DNA of 19,904 bases, taken from Fen-1118 sp964491625 (GTDB lineage Bacteria; Myxococcota_A; Polyangia; Fen-1088). The position numbers and the translations under genes were made by a program. The stretch is taken from positions 1 through 19,904 of the forward strand of contig CAZBIU010000100.1 of the NCBI GenBank assembly GCA_964491625.1. The letters are read 5' to 3'. The notes beneath the pieces are model-generated. The model searched no databases and had not been told where the DNA came from. It saw nothing but the letters and a program-made list of their open reading frames with translations. This document shows positions 1 to 7,774 of this stretch, piece after piece. Position 1 is the stretch's first letter, and every line of letters starts with the position of its first letter.

Positions 1-1185
1 CGGACGGGGCAGGGCGAAGGGCGCCTTTTCGTCAGCCAGCGTGTCGCCGGTCTTGGTGACCTTCAGCTTGGCCACCGCGACGATGTCGCCGGGGAAGGCC
101 TCGGCGACTGCCTCGCGCGATTTGCCCTGCAGCGAATAGAGCTGGCCGAACCTCTCCTTGGCGTCGTGGTTGACCGAAACCAAGGTGGCGTCGCTTTGCA
201 GCTTGCCCGCCAGCACGCGCAGGACCGACAGTCGTCCGATGTCCGAGGACGCCGTCTTCCATACGTAGGCCGCGACCGGCGCGTTCGGATCCGGAGCACG
301 CTCGGCCTCGGCGCCGCCCTGCGTGCCTTTCCAGGCCGGCCGGTCGAGCGGTGACGGCATGGACTCAACCGCGAAGTCGAGCAGGGTCTGGATGCCAACA
401 CAAAGGCCGGCCGAGGTGGCAAGCACCGGAACGATAGACCGGTTGCGCACACCCGTGGAAAGTCCCTTGCGCGCCTCCTCGTCGGTCAGCGTGCCCGATT
501 CCAGATACTTCTCCAAGAGTGCGTCGTCGGCGGATGCGATGGCCTCCTGCAGGACTTCGCGCGCCTTCTTGGCCGCGTCAGCCAGGTCCGCAGGGACATC
601 TCCGACCGAAACCTCGCGGCCTTCGCCGGAGAAACGCACCGCCTTCATGGTCATCAGGTCGACTACGCCCTCAAAACCCGATTCTTTCCCGATGGGGAGT
701 TGTACTGCCACGGCCTTCGTGGTGAGCGATTTACGGATGTTTTCCAGCGCGGTGTCGAAATCAGAGTTGTCGCGGTCGAGTCGGGAAATGACGATGCAGC
801 GTGGCAGACCAACCTCTTCGGCCATCTCCCAGGTCCGTTCCGTGTAGACCTGCACGCCTTCGTTGGCCGAGATGACGAGGACCGCTGAATCGGCGATGTC
901 GAGGGCGATGCGCGTCTCGACCAGGAAGCTCCCGTTGCCGGACGTGTCGATGATGTTGATCTTATTCTTCTTCCACTCCACGTGGCCAACCGCGGCTGAG
1001 ATGCTGGTCTTCCTCTTCTGCTCTTCGGGCTCGAAGTCGAAGGTCGAGGTGTCGTCGTCCACCCGCCCGAGCCGCTGGTTGGTCTTAGTGCAGAAGAGGA
1101 TGGCTTCAGCCAGGGTGGTCTTACCCGCGCCACCGTGGCCGATGAGCGCAATGTTTCGGATCTCGTTTGCCGCGTAGCTCTTCAT
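1..1185 (-). CDS. EF-G-like translational GTPase, N-terminal 395 codons (3' end outside window)
   Basis: The reading frame is open from an ATG at 1185 to the left edge, giving 395 residues of a protein that would normally be about 680-700 aa. A purine-rich AAGAAAGG lies just upstream of the ATG. The P-loop is GHGGAGKT (residues 16-23), the form typical of the EF-G-like paralogue group rather than AHIDAGKT of canonical EF-G. The G domain (about 8-285) is followed by the start of domain II (about 300-390). Two signatures are unusual. The G3 region reads DTSGN (80-84), with Asn where canonical EF-G has the catalytic His. The G4 motif NKxD is SRLD (134-137). The family binds ribosomes and GTP; whether this member still translocates or acts in ribosome rescue or recycling cannot be told from sequence. 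It is probably not the cell's main EF-G. It has its own upstream region of about 200 bases after the PEGA gene. Confidence 0.88.
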   Translation of the reverse strand, partial: MKSYAANEIRNIALIGHGGAGKTTLAEAILFCTKTNQRLGRVDDDTSTFDFEPEEQKRKTSISAAVGHVEWKKNKINIIDTSGNGSFLVETRIALDIADSAVLVISANEGVQVYTERTWEMAEEVGLPRCIVISRLDRDNSDFDTALENIRKSLTTKAVAVQLPIGKESGFEGVVDLMTMKAVRFSGEGREVSVGDVPADLADAAKKAREVLQEAIASADDALLEKYLESGTLTDEEARKGLSTGVRNRSIVPVLATSAGLCVGIQTLLDFAVESMPSPLDRPAWKGTQGGAEAERAPDPNAPVAAYVWKTASSDIGRLSVLRVLAGKLQSDATLVSVNHDAKERFGQLYSLQGKSREAVAEAFPGDIVAVAKLKVTKTGDTLADEKAPFALPRP

Positions 1186-1300
1186 GGATACCTTTCTTCA
1201 GGTGCACATCAGGGGGCCCACGACCCCAACCCGCCCTCGTATCGAATGCAACACTTCTAAAACACCTGCGTTCCGAAGTCGAGGTAGACAAAGTGCTACA

Positions 1301-1323
1301 CGCGCGCCCATGAATAGCGCGCG
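1301..1323. repeat. Inverted repeat upstream of the EF-G-like gene
   Basis: A 7-base arm CGCGCGC (1301-1307) is matched by GCGCGCG (1317-1323) around a 9-base loop. It lies between the end of the PEGA gene (1389) and the start of the EF-G-like gene (1185). No T-run follows on either side, so a classic intrinsic terminator is not supported. It could be an operator, a weak terminator, or chance in GC-rich DNA. Otherwise the 1186-1388 gap shows no confident promoter. Confidence 0.3.
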
Positions 1324-1388
1324 AAATTGCAAGCGGAAGTTGCGGCAGCTTTTTGCGTTAGGCAGGATCGAGGGCCGCGACGGCGAGA

Positions 1389-2918
1389 TCAGAAACGACT
1401 GGCTAACGTCACGCCCACGATTCCGTCGCCTAGCCAGAAGGCGGCGTGGGTTCCCTCTGCCTCGGCCTCCCGTCGGTAGCGCTTGGGATCCGAGGCGCTC
1501 AACAAGAGGTAGCCGCCCACGCCGGCGGCCAGCACGCCGACGCCAGCCCCCACGAATCCAAGGTTTCGCTTGAGCACGGCGCTGTCGACCCGGTTTTGCG
1601 CGTCCGCCTTGATCGCGTCGCAGCCTCGTAGCTGATAGGTCGGACCTTGATTGATGTAGCAGGTGTTCGAGGCATCGTTTTCGTTGGCAAGCACTTGGTT
1701 TAGGTAGGACCGCGAATCGGACACATCCTTGAATCGCGTGAAGGCGTAGACCGCGCCCCCGATGGCCAACACGGCGCCCGCACCGAGAACCGACCAGCCC
1801 ACCACCTTGCGCGTGTGCACCGAGGCTTCGTAGCGTTCGCGCGTCTGGGCGGTGGGAACCAGGATCACGGCCAACGGCGTCTCGTTGCCCGGTGGCAGGT
1901 CGACGGCTCGGTCGACGGTTTCAAATCCAGCCAATGTCACGCGCAACTGATGACGGCCCTGCGGCAGGCTGACGCCCGAGCCTGCGTTGGGGCGGACAAT
2001 GCCATCGACCGCAATCTCAACCCCCGGTTCGCTGGCCACGACACGCAGCAAAGACCTGGACGATGGAGAGGCCGTCACGTCTTCTTCGAGGGCGAAGGCG
2101 ACGTCGCCCCGGGCGCCATCACCCAGCGAGAGGATTCGGGCGGCGCGTAGATAGCCCGCCCGCCGCGCCTCGACCTGCAGCTCGCCGGGGTCGACGCTGA
2201 TGCTGGCCGACAGCGGGGTCGTTCCCACGGACTTCCCGTTGACGAGAATCTCGGCACCTTGCGGCGAGCTTGAAATCCACAACTGCGCCAAGCGCGCGGC
2301 CGCTGCCTGAAGCTGGATTTCGATGGTTTGTGTGGCTTCACCGGGCAGGGTAATCTCTCTTCGCGTAGCTAGATACCCGGGTGCCTGCGCCCCCACGATG
2401 TGAGCACCGCTGGCCACGCGAATCGGTGTCGTGAGCGGCGTCTGGCCGACTTGGATGCCGTCGACATCGATCGATGCGGGTGCGGAGGTTTTGACTACCA
2501 GCTTGGCGATCCGAGTGGCCTGCTCGGCGCGAACCTCCTCGGCGTGATGCCGCTGCGCCCGTTGCGGGCCGGTGGCCTGTGCAAGATAGGCGTCGAGGGA
2601 ATCGACCGCATCGACCGGCCGGCTCATTGCTGCGTATACAAGTCCCATGTTGTAAAGGACGAGGGGATTGGGGACCAATTCGTTTGCCCGCTTGAACTCG
2701 GCCAAGGCGCTCGCGGTCTCGCCCTTTTCGAACAAGTGAACCCCACGATCGAATCGCGCTCTTGCCTCGTTCTTCCCGGCGGCGGATGGTGTCGGTGTTT
2801 GGCCGTCGTCCGCCCGGATCGGGTCGGCCGCGAAGAGGAAGCCGGCCGAGGCGAATAGTCCGAGGCAAGCAAGCCGTCGTGTCCGTCGACGCGGTGACAA
2901 GGGCGATCTTCTTTTCAC
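1389..2918 (-). CDS. TPR/PEGA-repeat membrane protein
   Basis: Protein of 509 aa starting at a GTG. The start is supported by AGGTGA six bases upstream and by an Arg-rich signal-like N-terminus with a hydrophobic segment (about 16-31). A TPR-like helical region follows (about 50-115; FDRGVHLFEKGETASALAEF and the next helix pair). Three PEGA-type repeats come next (about 140-200, 212-278, 290-355), with the pattern of a short beta motif, a Gly-x-Thr-Pro turn (GQTPLTTPI, GTTPLSASI) and a xxGxHxLxVxxxGY end. Two hydrophobic segments (about 373-393 and 454-474) flank a stretch with two cysteines (C420, C433). PEGA domains are surface-exposed and usually of unknown partner. The gene begins 7 bases after the kinase stop, so the two are almost certainly co-transcribed. 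This TPR-PEGA layout is frequent in Myxococcota. Exact function is unknown. Confidence 0.85.
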   Translation of the reverse strand: MKRRSPLSPRRRTRRLACLGLFASAGFLFAADPIRADDGQTPTPSAAGKNEARARFDRGVHLFEKGETASALAEFKRANELVPNPLVLYNMGLVYAAMSRPVDAVDSLDAYLAQATGPQRAQRHHAEEVRAEQATRIAKLVVKTSAPASIDVDGIQVGQTPLTTPIRVASGAHIVGAQAPGYLATRREITLPGEATQTIEIQLQAAAARLAQLWISSSPQGAEILVNGKSVGTTPLSASISVDPGELQVEARRAGYLRAARILSLGDGARGDVAFALEEDVTASPSSRSLLRVVASEPGVEIAVDGIVRPNAGSGVSLPQGRHQLRVTLAGFETVDRAVDLPPGNETPLAVILVPTAQTRERYEASVHTRKVVGWSVLGAGAVLAIGGAVYAFTRFKDVSDSRSYLNQVLANENDASNTCYINQGPTYQLRGCDAIKADAQNRVDSAVLKRNLGFVGAGVGVLAAGVGGYLLLSASDPKRYRREAEAEGTHAAFWLGDGIVGVTLASRF

Positions 2919-2925
2919 GGCTCAC

Positions 2926-4329
2926 CTATCGAAATGGGTTGTCGGTCACAAGACCATTGCCGGGCGCGTGGGATGAAGCTCGGCGGGGGGAAGCAGAAGC
3001 GGCCGAATGCGAGCCTTTCGCGCGCACGGGCTTCGGAGGTTCGCTTTCCGACGACGCCGGCGACCGCACACCGTCGTCCCGCGGGGCCGGGACAGGTTCA
3101 TGCGCGATGGGCGACGCGTCCGCCGATGCGTCCTTGACCACGAAAACTCCGGGCGTCAGGGCAGTCGGCGATGCGTGTCCCCCGGATTGTGGGTCGCCGC
3201 TGGGGCGGCCGCCGGATTGACCGATGCGTACCGCCGCGAGCGCCGCAACTGCCCCAGTCAAGACCACGGCGACGGCCAAAGGCCATCGGTGGCCTGACCT
3301 TGCAGCGGGTGCCGACCGTTCGATTCCGTGGGCTGACCCGCGCAAGGTCGTCGGGGCCCGGCCGGCGACTGTCGCTGCCAGCCCGGCCGCCTGTTCGATT
3401 GGAGCCCTGGTGGCGAAGATGGCGCCAAGGGACTCTCCCAGCTCGCGCGCGCTTTGGGGCCGATCAGACGGGTCCTTGGCTAGGCAGCGCACAATCAAGT
3501 CGTCCAGGGCGGCCGGCAAGGAGGCGTAGACCGATGGACGTTCCGGCAGTTGGGTTAACTGTTTGGTGATGACCTCGGCGAAGGTCTCCCCACGGAATGG
3601 GAGCTGCCGCGTGTAGATCTGGTACAGAAGCACGCCGATGGCGTAGATGTCGGTTCGCGGATCGACGCCCCGTCCGTGACATTGCTCGGGCGACATGTAT
3701 TGGGGCGTGCCCATCATCATGCCGGTCTGGGTGGTCGACACCTCTCCGCTGGACAGCAACTTGGCGATGCCGAAGTCGAGCAGCTTCACGAACGGACGTC
3801 CCCGGCGCGGCGCGACGATCCAGATGTTCTCCGGCTTTAGGTCGCGGTGGACGATGTTTTCCCCGTGCGCGGCGTCAAGCGCATCGCAAATCTGCCCGAG
3901 CAGGGGCGGGTACTCCGTCAGCGGCAGGTCGCCGGCTTGCAGGCGCTCCTCTAGCGTGTGCCCCTCGAGGTACTCCATGACGAAGTACTGGCGTCCGTCT
4001 GCCAGACGGCCGAACGAGAAGATGTCGATGATGTTGGGATGACGTATCCGATTGACGGCGCGGGCTTCGTCGAGAAAGCGTTTGACCAGCGCCGGATCGG
4101 CCGATAGGTCCGAATTAAGCACTTTGATGGCAACCCGCTTCTCGATGAGAGGCTGCGTGCCCCCATACACCACGCCCATCCCGCCTCGCCCCAGCACATG
4201 CTCGATTCGGTACTCGCCCACGACATAGCCGGCTGGCAAGTCACCGCCGGACACAAGGGCTGGCGCCGGACCGGGCGAGGTCTTATTGGGGTCTCGTTCC
4301 AAGAGGTCGTCAGCGTCGTCGTTGCCCAT
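2926..4329 (-). CDS. Transmembrane Ser/Thr protein kinase (Hanks type, PknB-like)
   Basis: Protein of 467 aa. The kinase domain (about 40-305) is complete: glycine loop GRGGMGVV (48-55), VAIK lysine K69, helix-C glutamate E88, HRDLKPEN with catalytic D163, DFG with D185, activation segment GTPQYMSPEQ ending at E215, and DIYAIGVLLYQ. A single hydrophobic span (about 349-367) precedes a Pro/Ser/Ala-rich tail of about 100 residues with no recognised sensor domain, expected outside the cytoplasmic membrane. The kinase should phosphorylate Ser/Thr of cytoplasmic proteins with ATP; its substrates are unknown. It lies 20 bases downstream of the lipoprotein gene and 7 bases before the PEGA gene, so the three probably form one operon. 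The start at 4329 is a clean ATG but its Shine-Dalgarno is weak. Confidence 0.93.
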   Translation of the reverse strand: MGNDDADDLLERDPNKTSPGPAPALVSGGDLPAGYVVGEYRIEHVLGRGGMGVVYGGTQPLIEKRVAIKVLNSDLSADPALVKRFLDEARAVNRIRHPNIIDIFSFGRLADGRQYFVMEYLEGHTLEERLQAGDLPLTEYPPLLGQICDALDAAHGENIVHRDLKPENIWIVAPRRGRPFVKLLDFGIAKLLSSGEVSTTQTGMMMGTPQYMSPEQCHGRGVDPRTDIYAIGVLLYQIYTRQLPFRGETFAEVITKQLTQLPERPSVYASLPAALDDLIVRCLAKDPSDRPQSARELGESLGAIFATRAPIEQAAGLAATVAGRAPTTLRGSAHGIERSAPAARSGHRWPLAVAVVLTGAVAALAAVRIGQSGGRPSGDPQSGGHASPTALTPGVFVVKDASADASPIAHEPVPAPRDDGVRSPASSESEPPKPVRAKGSHSAASASPRRASSHAPGNGLVTDNPFR

Positions 4330-4349
4330 CGATTGGGAAGGTCCAGACC

Positions 4350-6578
4350 TCAGTAGAAGATGAGCTTGTTGCCGGTCGAGACGTAGTACCGTTGAGGTGC
4401 CAGGCTGACCGTTCCGGCGGAAGCGTCAACCGTGCCGGGATTCGGCGCCTGGTTATTCAAGGTTGTTCCACTGCAGGTCACCGGGTTTCCAGAGCTGGCC
4501 CCTTGGGGCCGCGAGATGTCGAGGCACCAGTATGAGGTGCCAGAAGGCGCGGCGATGACGTTGTCGCCCGACTCCGTCGCGGTGCCTAGGTCCAGGTCGC
4601 CCGCCTGAAGAATATAGGCGTCATAAGCGGTGCCCTGAATCGTGGTTCCGCGCAGCTTGGCGCTACTGCCGGTCCCATTCTGCTGGATGCCGTAGCCGCC
4701 GCCGGTGATGGTTACACCGGTAAGGGCCATGGTCGACTGTGTGCCCGAGAGAGCGATTCCGGTATTGGCGGCCGTCATCGTAATGGCGGTGTTGGCCATC
4801 GTCAGCGCCAAGGCTGAGAAGTCCATGCCGTTTCCGTTCTTCTGCGTGATGTTGGAATCGGCGATGGTCATGGTGCCCTTGGCATCGGAATCGGCGATGT
4901 TCCCGACGATGGTTGCCTTGCTGAGGGTGGCGGTTGTCCCCACGGAATTGGAGCTCACTGCCATGTAGATGGCGTTGTAATTGGCGAGCTCCTTGATGGT
5001 GCCGCGGGTGATGTTCAGCTTGCTACCAGAGCAGTTGCCGCCCATGTTGACGCCGTAAGTGCCAGCCTGCAAGGTAGCGTCGGTAATGTTGATGGTTGCG
5101 TCGGGCGAGTAGTAGACGGAAATCCCCGCTTGCCCAGGTTGGTCTATCAAGCCGTTCGCACCCAGCACATTGACCGTCGATCCGGTTGCCGCTTGTTCCA
5201 CATAAATAGCCGTGTTGCCGTTGCCGCTCACCAGTACGTCTTGCAAGGTCAGCGTGCTGGTCGGTTTCTGAATGTCGATGCCATAGTAGAAGTGCTGCAG
5301 GGTCAAAGTCTTGAGGGTCAGCGCCGTCGACGCGTTGAAGCCATTCGGATTGTTGGTGGCACCCACGCCGTCGATGACGGTGCCGGCGGTCGAATCGCCC
5401 TCCACGGTTAGGTTGGCCGGGACCACATAACCCCAGGTCTCGCCGCCCTTGATGTTGTACGTGCCGTCCATCAAGTGGATGGTGTCGCCCACATCGACCA
5501 CCAACATGGCCTGTTTGAGGGTCAAGAAGGGCGAGGCTGCCGAGCCGGCATTCGCGTCCGCGCCGGTTGGACCGGCAGTGACGGCGGTGACCGTGAGAAC
5601 ATCGGCCGCGGTCACCACGCCGCTCGCGGTTGCGATCTTGAGCGTGCGCGCGCCGAGGGGCGCGCCGTGGGGCACGGATGCTTTGAGAATCAGCGTGGTA
5701 TCAGAGCCGCCTGCCTGCGCCCGCACCGTTACATCGCCCATGTCGAATGCACCGGCACTGGAAAGGCCGCCGGCGGTTCGGGTGATCGTGATGGTGATGT
5801 TGATCTGCCCCTGCCGAACCGAGCTGCTGGGAGTGACCACCACGCCATCCACCGGCAAAACGGGCCCATCGAACGACAGCGAGACGTCAGCGGCGCCGGC
5901 AGAATCCAGCCCGATTGTGGCATGGTCTCCAGCACCAGCGTCGACAACAGATGGCGCATCGAACTGCAGCGGCACATCGGGCTTGGCCACGTCAGGCCCG
6001 GTCTGGCTAACATCGGGCTGTGCGATCGTCGCGTCCACTGGGACGCCCGCGTCGAGGGTCACAGCCGAGAATTCGTTGGTGTCTTTGTTGTAGTTCTTGT
6101 CTACATACGGATCGGCACACAGCTTACTGACTGAGGTGCAGACCTGTCCGCTCGGGCAATCCACGCTAGTTTGGCACTGATTGCGGCACTGCAGGTCGAC
6201 GCCGCACACGAGCGGGGTCGTGCACTGACTGGTGTAGGTACATGAGCTCTTCTCGGGCGGTTGGCAACTGTTGCCCCCGGCCGCCGCGGTTGCCTGTATG
6301 CAGCGCTCCCCCGTGGGACAGTCCTTGGAGTCACCGCACGCCTGGACGCAATAGCCCTGAATGCACACCAATTGGCCGCTACAGTCACTTGCGCGCACGC
6401 ATAGCGGCGTCGGTTTCTGCTTGGGGCTGCTAGATCCGCCGCAGCCTACTGCACCAATGACGATCAGTGTTAGACCGGCAGCGCCCAGAAAGCGCGCGAG
6501 CCGGCGCGCGATTCCCCATCGACCCAGTCGGGATTTGTTGCTTGGACTATCATGCCGGGGACAAAAGCGTGCGATCAT
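4350..6578 (-). CDS. Lipoprotein with Cys-rich head and parallel beta-helix (DUF1565-like)
   Basis: Protein of 742 aa; the ATG is preceded by GAAAGGA at good spacing. A basic N-terminus and hydrophobic stretch (about 29-45) end in AVGC, with C46 as the likely lipidated cysteine. Residues about 60-155 are a Cys-rich region with repeated C-x(5)-C-x-x-G-x-x-C-x(4)-C spacing (for example ASDCSGQLVCIQGYC), a disulfide-rich pattern common in Myxococcota surface proteins. An Asp/Ala/Val-rich linker and an Ig-like segment (about 235-325) follow. Then comes a DUF1565-like block (SAASPFLTLKQAM ... GDTIHLMDGTYN) and a long right-handed beta-helix of Thr/Asn/Gly-rich coils to about residue 700. The protein should be membrane-anchored and exported. 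Polysaccharide binding or cleavage is possible for this fold, but I see no catalytic signature. It is the first gene of the operon with the kinase and PEGA genes. Confidence 0.82.
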   Translation of the reverse strand: MIARFCPRHDSPSNKSRLGRWGIARRLARFLGAAGLTLIVIGAVGCGGSSSPKQKPTPLCVRASDCSGQLVCIQGYCVQACGDSKDCPTGERCIQATAAAGGNSCQPPEKSSCTYTSQCTTPLVCGVDLQCRNQCQTSVDCPSGQVCTSVSKLCADPYVDKNYNKDTNEFSAVTLDAGVPVDATIAQPDVSQTGPDVAKPDVPLQFDAPSVVDAGAGDHATIGLDSAGAADVSLSFDGPVLPVDGVVVTPSSSVRQGQINITITITRTAGGLSSAGAFDMGDVTVRAQAGGSDTTLILKASVPHGAPLGARTLKIATASGVVTAADVLTVTAVTAGPTGADANAGSAASPFLTLKQAMLVVDVGDTIHLMDGTYNIKGGETWGYVVPANLTVEGDSTAGTVIDGVGATNNPNGFNASTALTLKTLTLQHFYYGIDIQKPTSTLTLQDVLVSGNGNTAIYVEQAATGSTVNVLGANGLIDQPGQAGISVYYSPDATINITDATLQAGTYGVNMGGNCSGSKLNITRGTIKELANYNAIYMAVSSNSVGTTATLSKATIVGNIADSDAKGTMTIADSNITQKNGNGMDFSALALTMANTAITMTAANTGIALSGTQSTMALTGVTITGGGYGIQQNGTGSSAKLRGTTIQGTAYDAYILQAGDLDLGTATESGDNVIAAPSGTSYWCLDISRPQGASSGNPVTCSGTTLNNQAPNPGTVDASAGTVSLAPQRYYVSTGNKLIFY

Positions 6579-6645
6579 CGGCGTCCTTTCGCCACTGATT
6601 GGGTTCTCAACGTTGCTAGCCTGTGGCGCAACCAGCCAAGCAACG

Positions 6646-6675
6646 AGAATAAGTCTCGATGATGAGGGATTGCAA
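6646..6675 (-). promoter_or_regulatory. Candidate promoter for the lipoprotein-kinase-PEGA operon
   Basis: Read on the minus strand, TTGCAA (6675-6670) and TATTCT (6651-6646) are separated by 18 bases, about 65 bases upstream of the lipoprotein ATG. They match the housekeeping -35/-10 consensus only partly (4 of 6 each). The 136-base gap between the ligase stop and the lipoprotein start is the only place in this gene run large enough for a promoter. No terminator hairpin was found in it. Confidence 0.25.
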
Positions 6676-6714
6676 CCAGGATCGTAGCGTGAGATGCCGC
6701 GCCCCAGGGTTGCG

Positions 6715-7755
6715 TTACGGCGGAGTTTCTAGGGCCACGTCGCTGGCTCGCTTGTCTTCCCGTAGGCCCAGGAAGGTCGCGTGGCGAATCAACCCATCGC
6801 GGGTAAATCCGCCGAAAGACACCTCCGCCACGAGAGTAGGCTTTACCCAATGTACGTCACGGATCTCCGCTCGGCTCGGAGGGTCGACGAAGTGAGGCTC
6901 ACTGTCCCGCAGACCCGCCAATTGCTGGTGCAGGGTTCGCAGCGCTGCCTCGCTGAACCCGGTGCCGACGCGCCCTCGATACACAAGGCTGGCTCCGGCA
7001 TAGGTGGCAAGGAGCAGGGCGCCGAAGTGGCTGCGGGAACCCTGCGGATCGGTACGTCCGACGATCACGAACTCCTGTCTCCGCAGACACTTGACCTTGA
7101 GCCACCTGTCGCTGCGTCCTGAGCGGTAAGGGGCGTCGGTTTGCTTGCAAACGATTCCCTCCAGGCCCAGGCGAGACGCTTCGGCAAAGAAGGCTGGTCC
7201 CTGGCCGAGGACATGCTCGCTCAGACGGACGGTGCAGCTGGACGCCGGCGGAATGCGGGCAGCGACATCAGCCAACAGTGCCTTTCGGCGGGCCAATCCG
7301 ACGGGCCGCAAGTCGAAGCCATCGAGATACAGCAGGTCGAACGCGTAATAGACCAAGGGACGCGGCCCATGGGCTGGCGATCGCCCAAGAGCATCTTGTA
7401 AACGTTGGAAGTCGCTGGCGCCGCGCTGGTTGAGCGATACCAACTCGCCATCGAAGATGGCGGCCTCGATTGGCGCGTTTCGAAGCGCGTTCGCCAGCTC
7501 AGGCAGGCGGTCCGTCCAGTCGTTACCTCGGCGTGTGTAGAGCGCGACCTTGCCGTGGTCCACCTGGGACAGAATTCGATAGCCGTCCCACTTGATCTCG
7601 TGAAGCCACCCTGGGCCGCTTGGCGCCGCCGCCACCAGCGTCGAGAGCTCGGGTTCCACGTGTCTGGGCATGGGTGCGGCCACTGCGCCGGGCAGGCTCG
7701 GCAGAGCCGCACCTCGGGGCGAGGCCTGCTTCGTCCTGGTTGTCGTCCTCGCCAT
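6715..7755 (-). CDS. Stand-alone ATP-dependent DNA ligase of the LigD ligase-domain type
   Basis: Protein of 346 aa from the ATG at 7755, only 19 bases after the LigD stop. A longer open frame exists upstream, but that part is a shadow of LigD. All nucleotidyltransferase motifs are present: motif I KWDGYR with nucleophile K55, FDGE with E104, FDLLYLDG (139-146), EGIVCK (199-204) and WLKVK (218-222). A complete OB-fold follows (about 225-335, ending GLIRHATFLGLREDK). It should adenylate itself with ATP and seal nicks after end processing in NHEJ. About 35 Pro/Ala/Arg-rich residues precede the ligase fold and may be a linker inherited from a multidomain ancestor. LigD next door has a dead ligase domain, so this protein is the likely sealing enzyme of the locus. 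A GGAGGGCGAGAG stretch upstream supplies a plausible ribosome-binding site. Confidence 0.93.
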   Translation of the reverse strand: MARTTTRTKQASPRGAALPSLPGAVAAPMPRHVEPELSTLVAAAPSGPGWLHEIKWDGYRILSQVDHGKVALYTRRGNDWTDRLPELANALRNAPIEAAIFDGELVSLNQRGASDFQRLQDALGRSPAHGPRPLVYYAFDLLYLDGFDLRPVGLARRKALLADVAARIPPASSCTVRLSEHVLGQGPAFFAEASRLGLEGIVCKQTDAPYRSGRSDRWLKVKCLRRQEFVIVGRTDPQGSRSHFGALLLATYAGASLVYRGRVGTGFSEAALRTLHQQLAGLRDSEPHFVDPPSRAEIRDVHWVKPTLVAEVSFGGFTRDGLIRHATFLGLREDKRASDVALETPP

Positions 7756-7774
7756 GGCTGCTCTCGCCCTCCGT

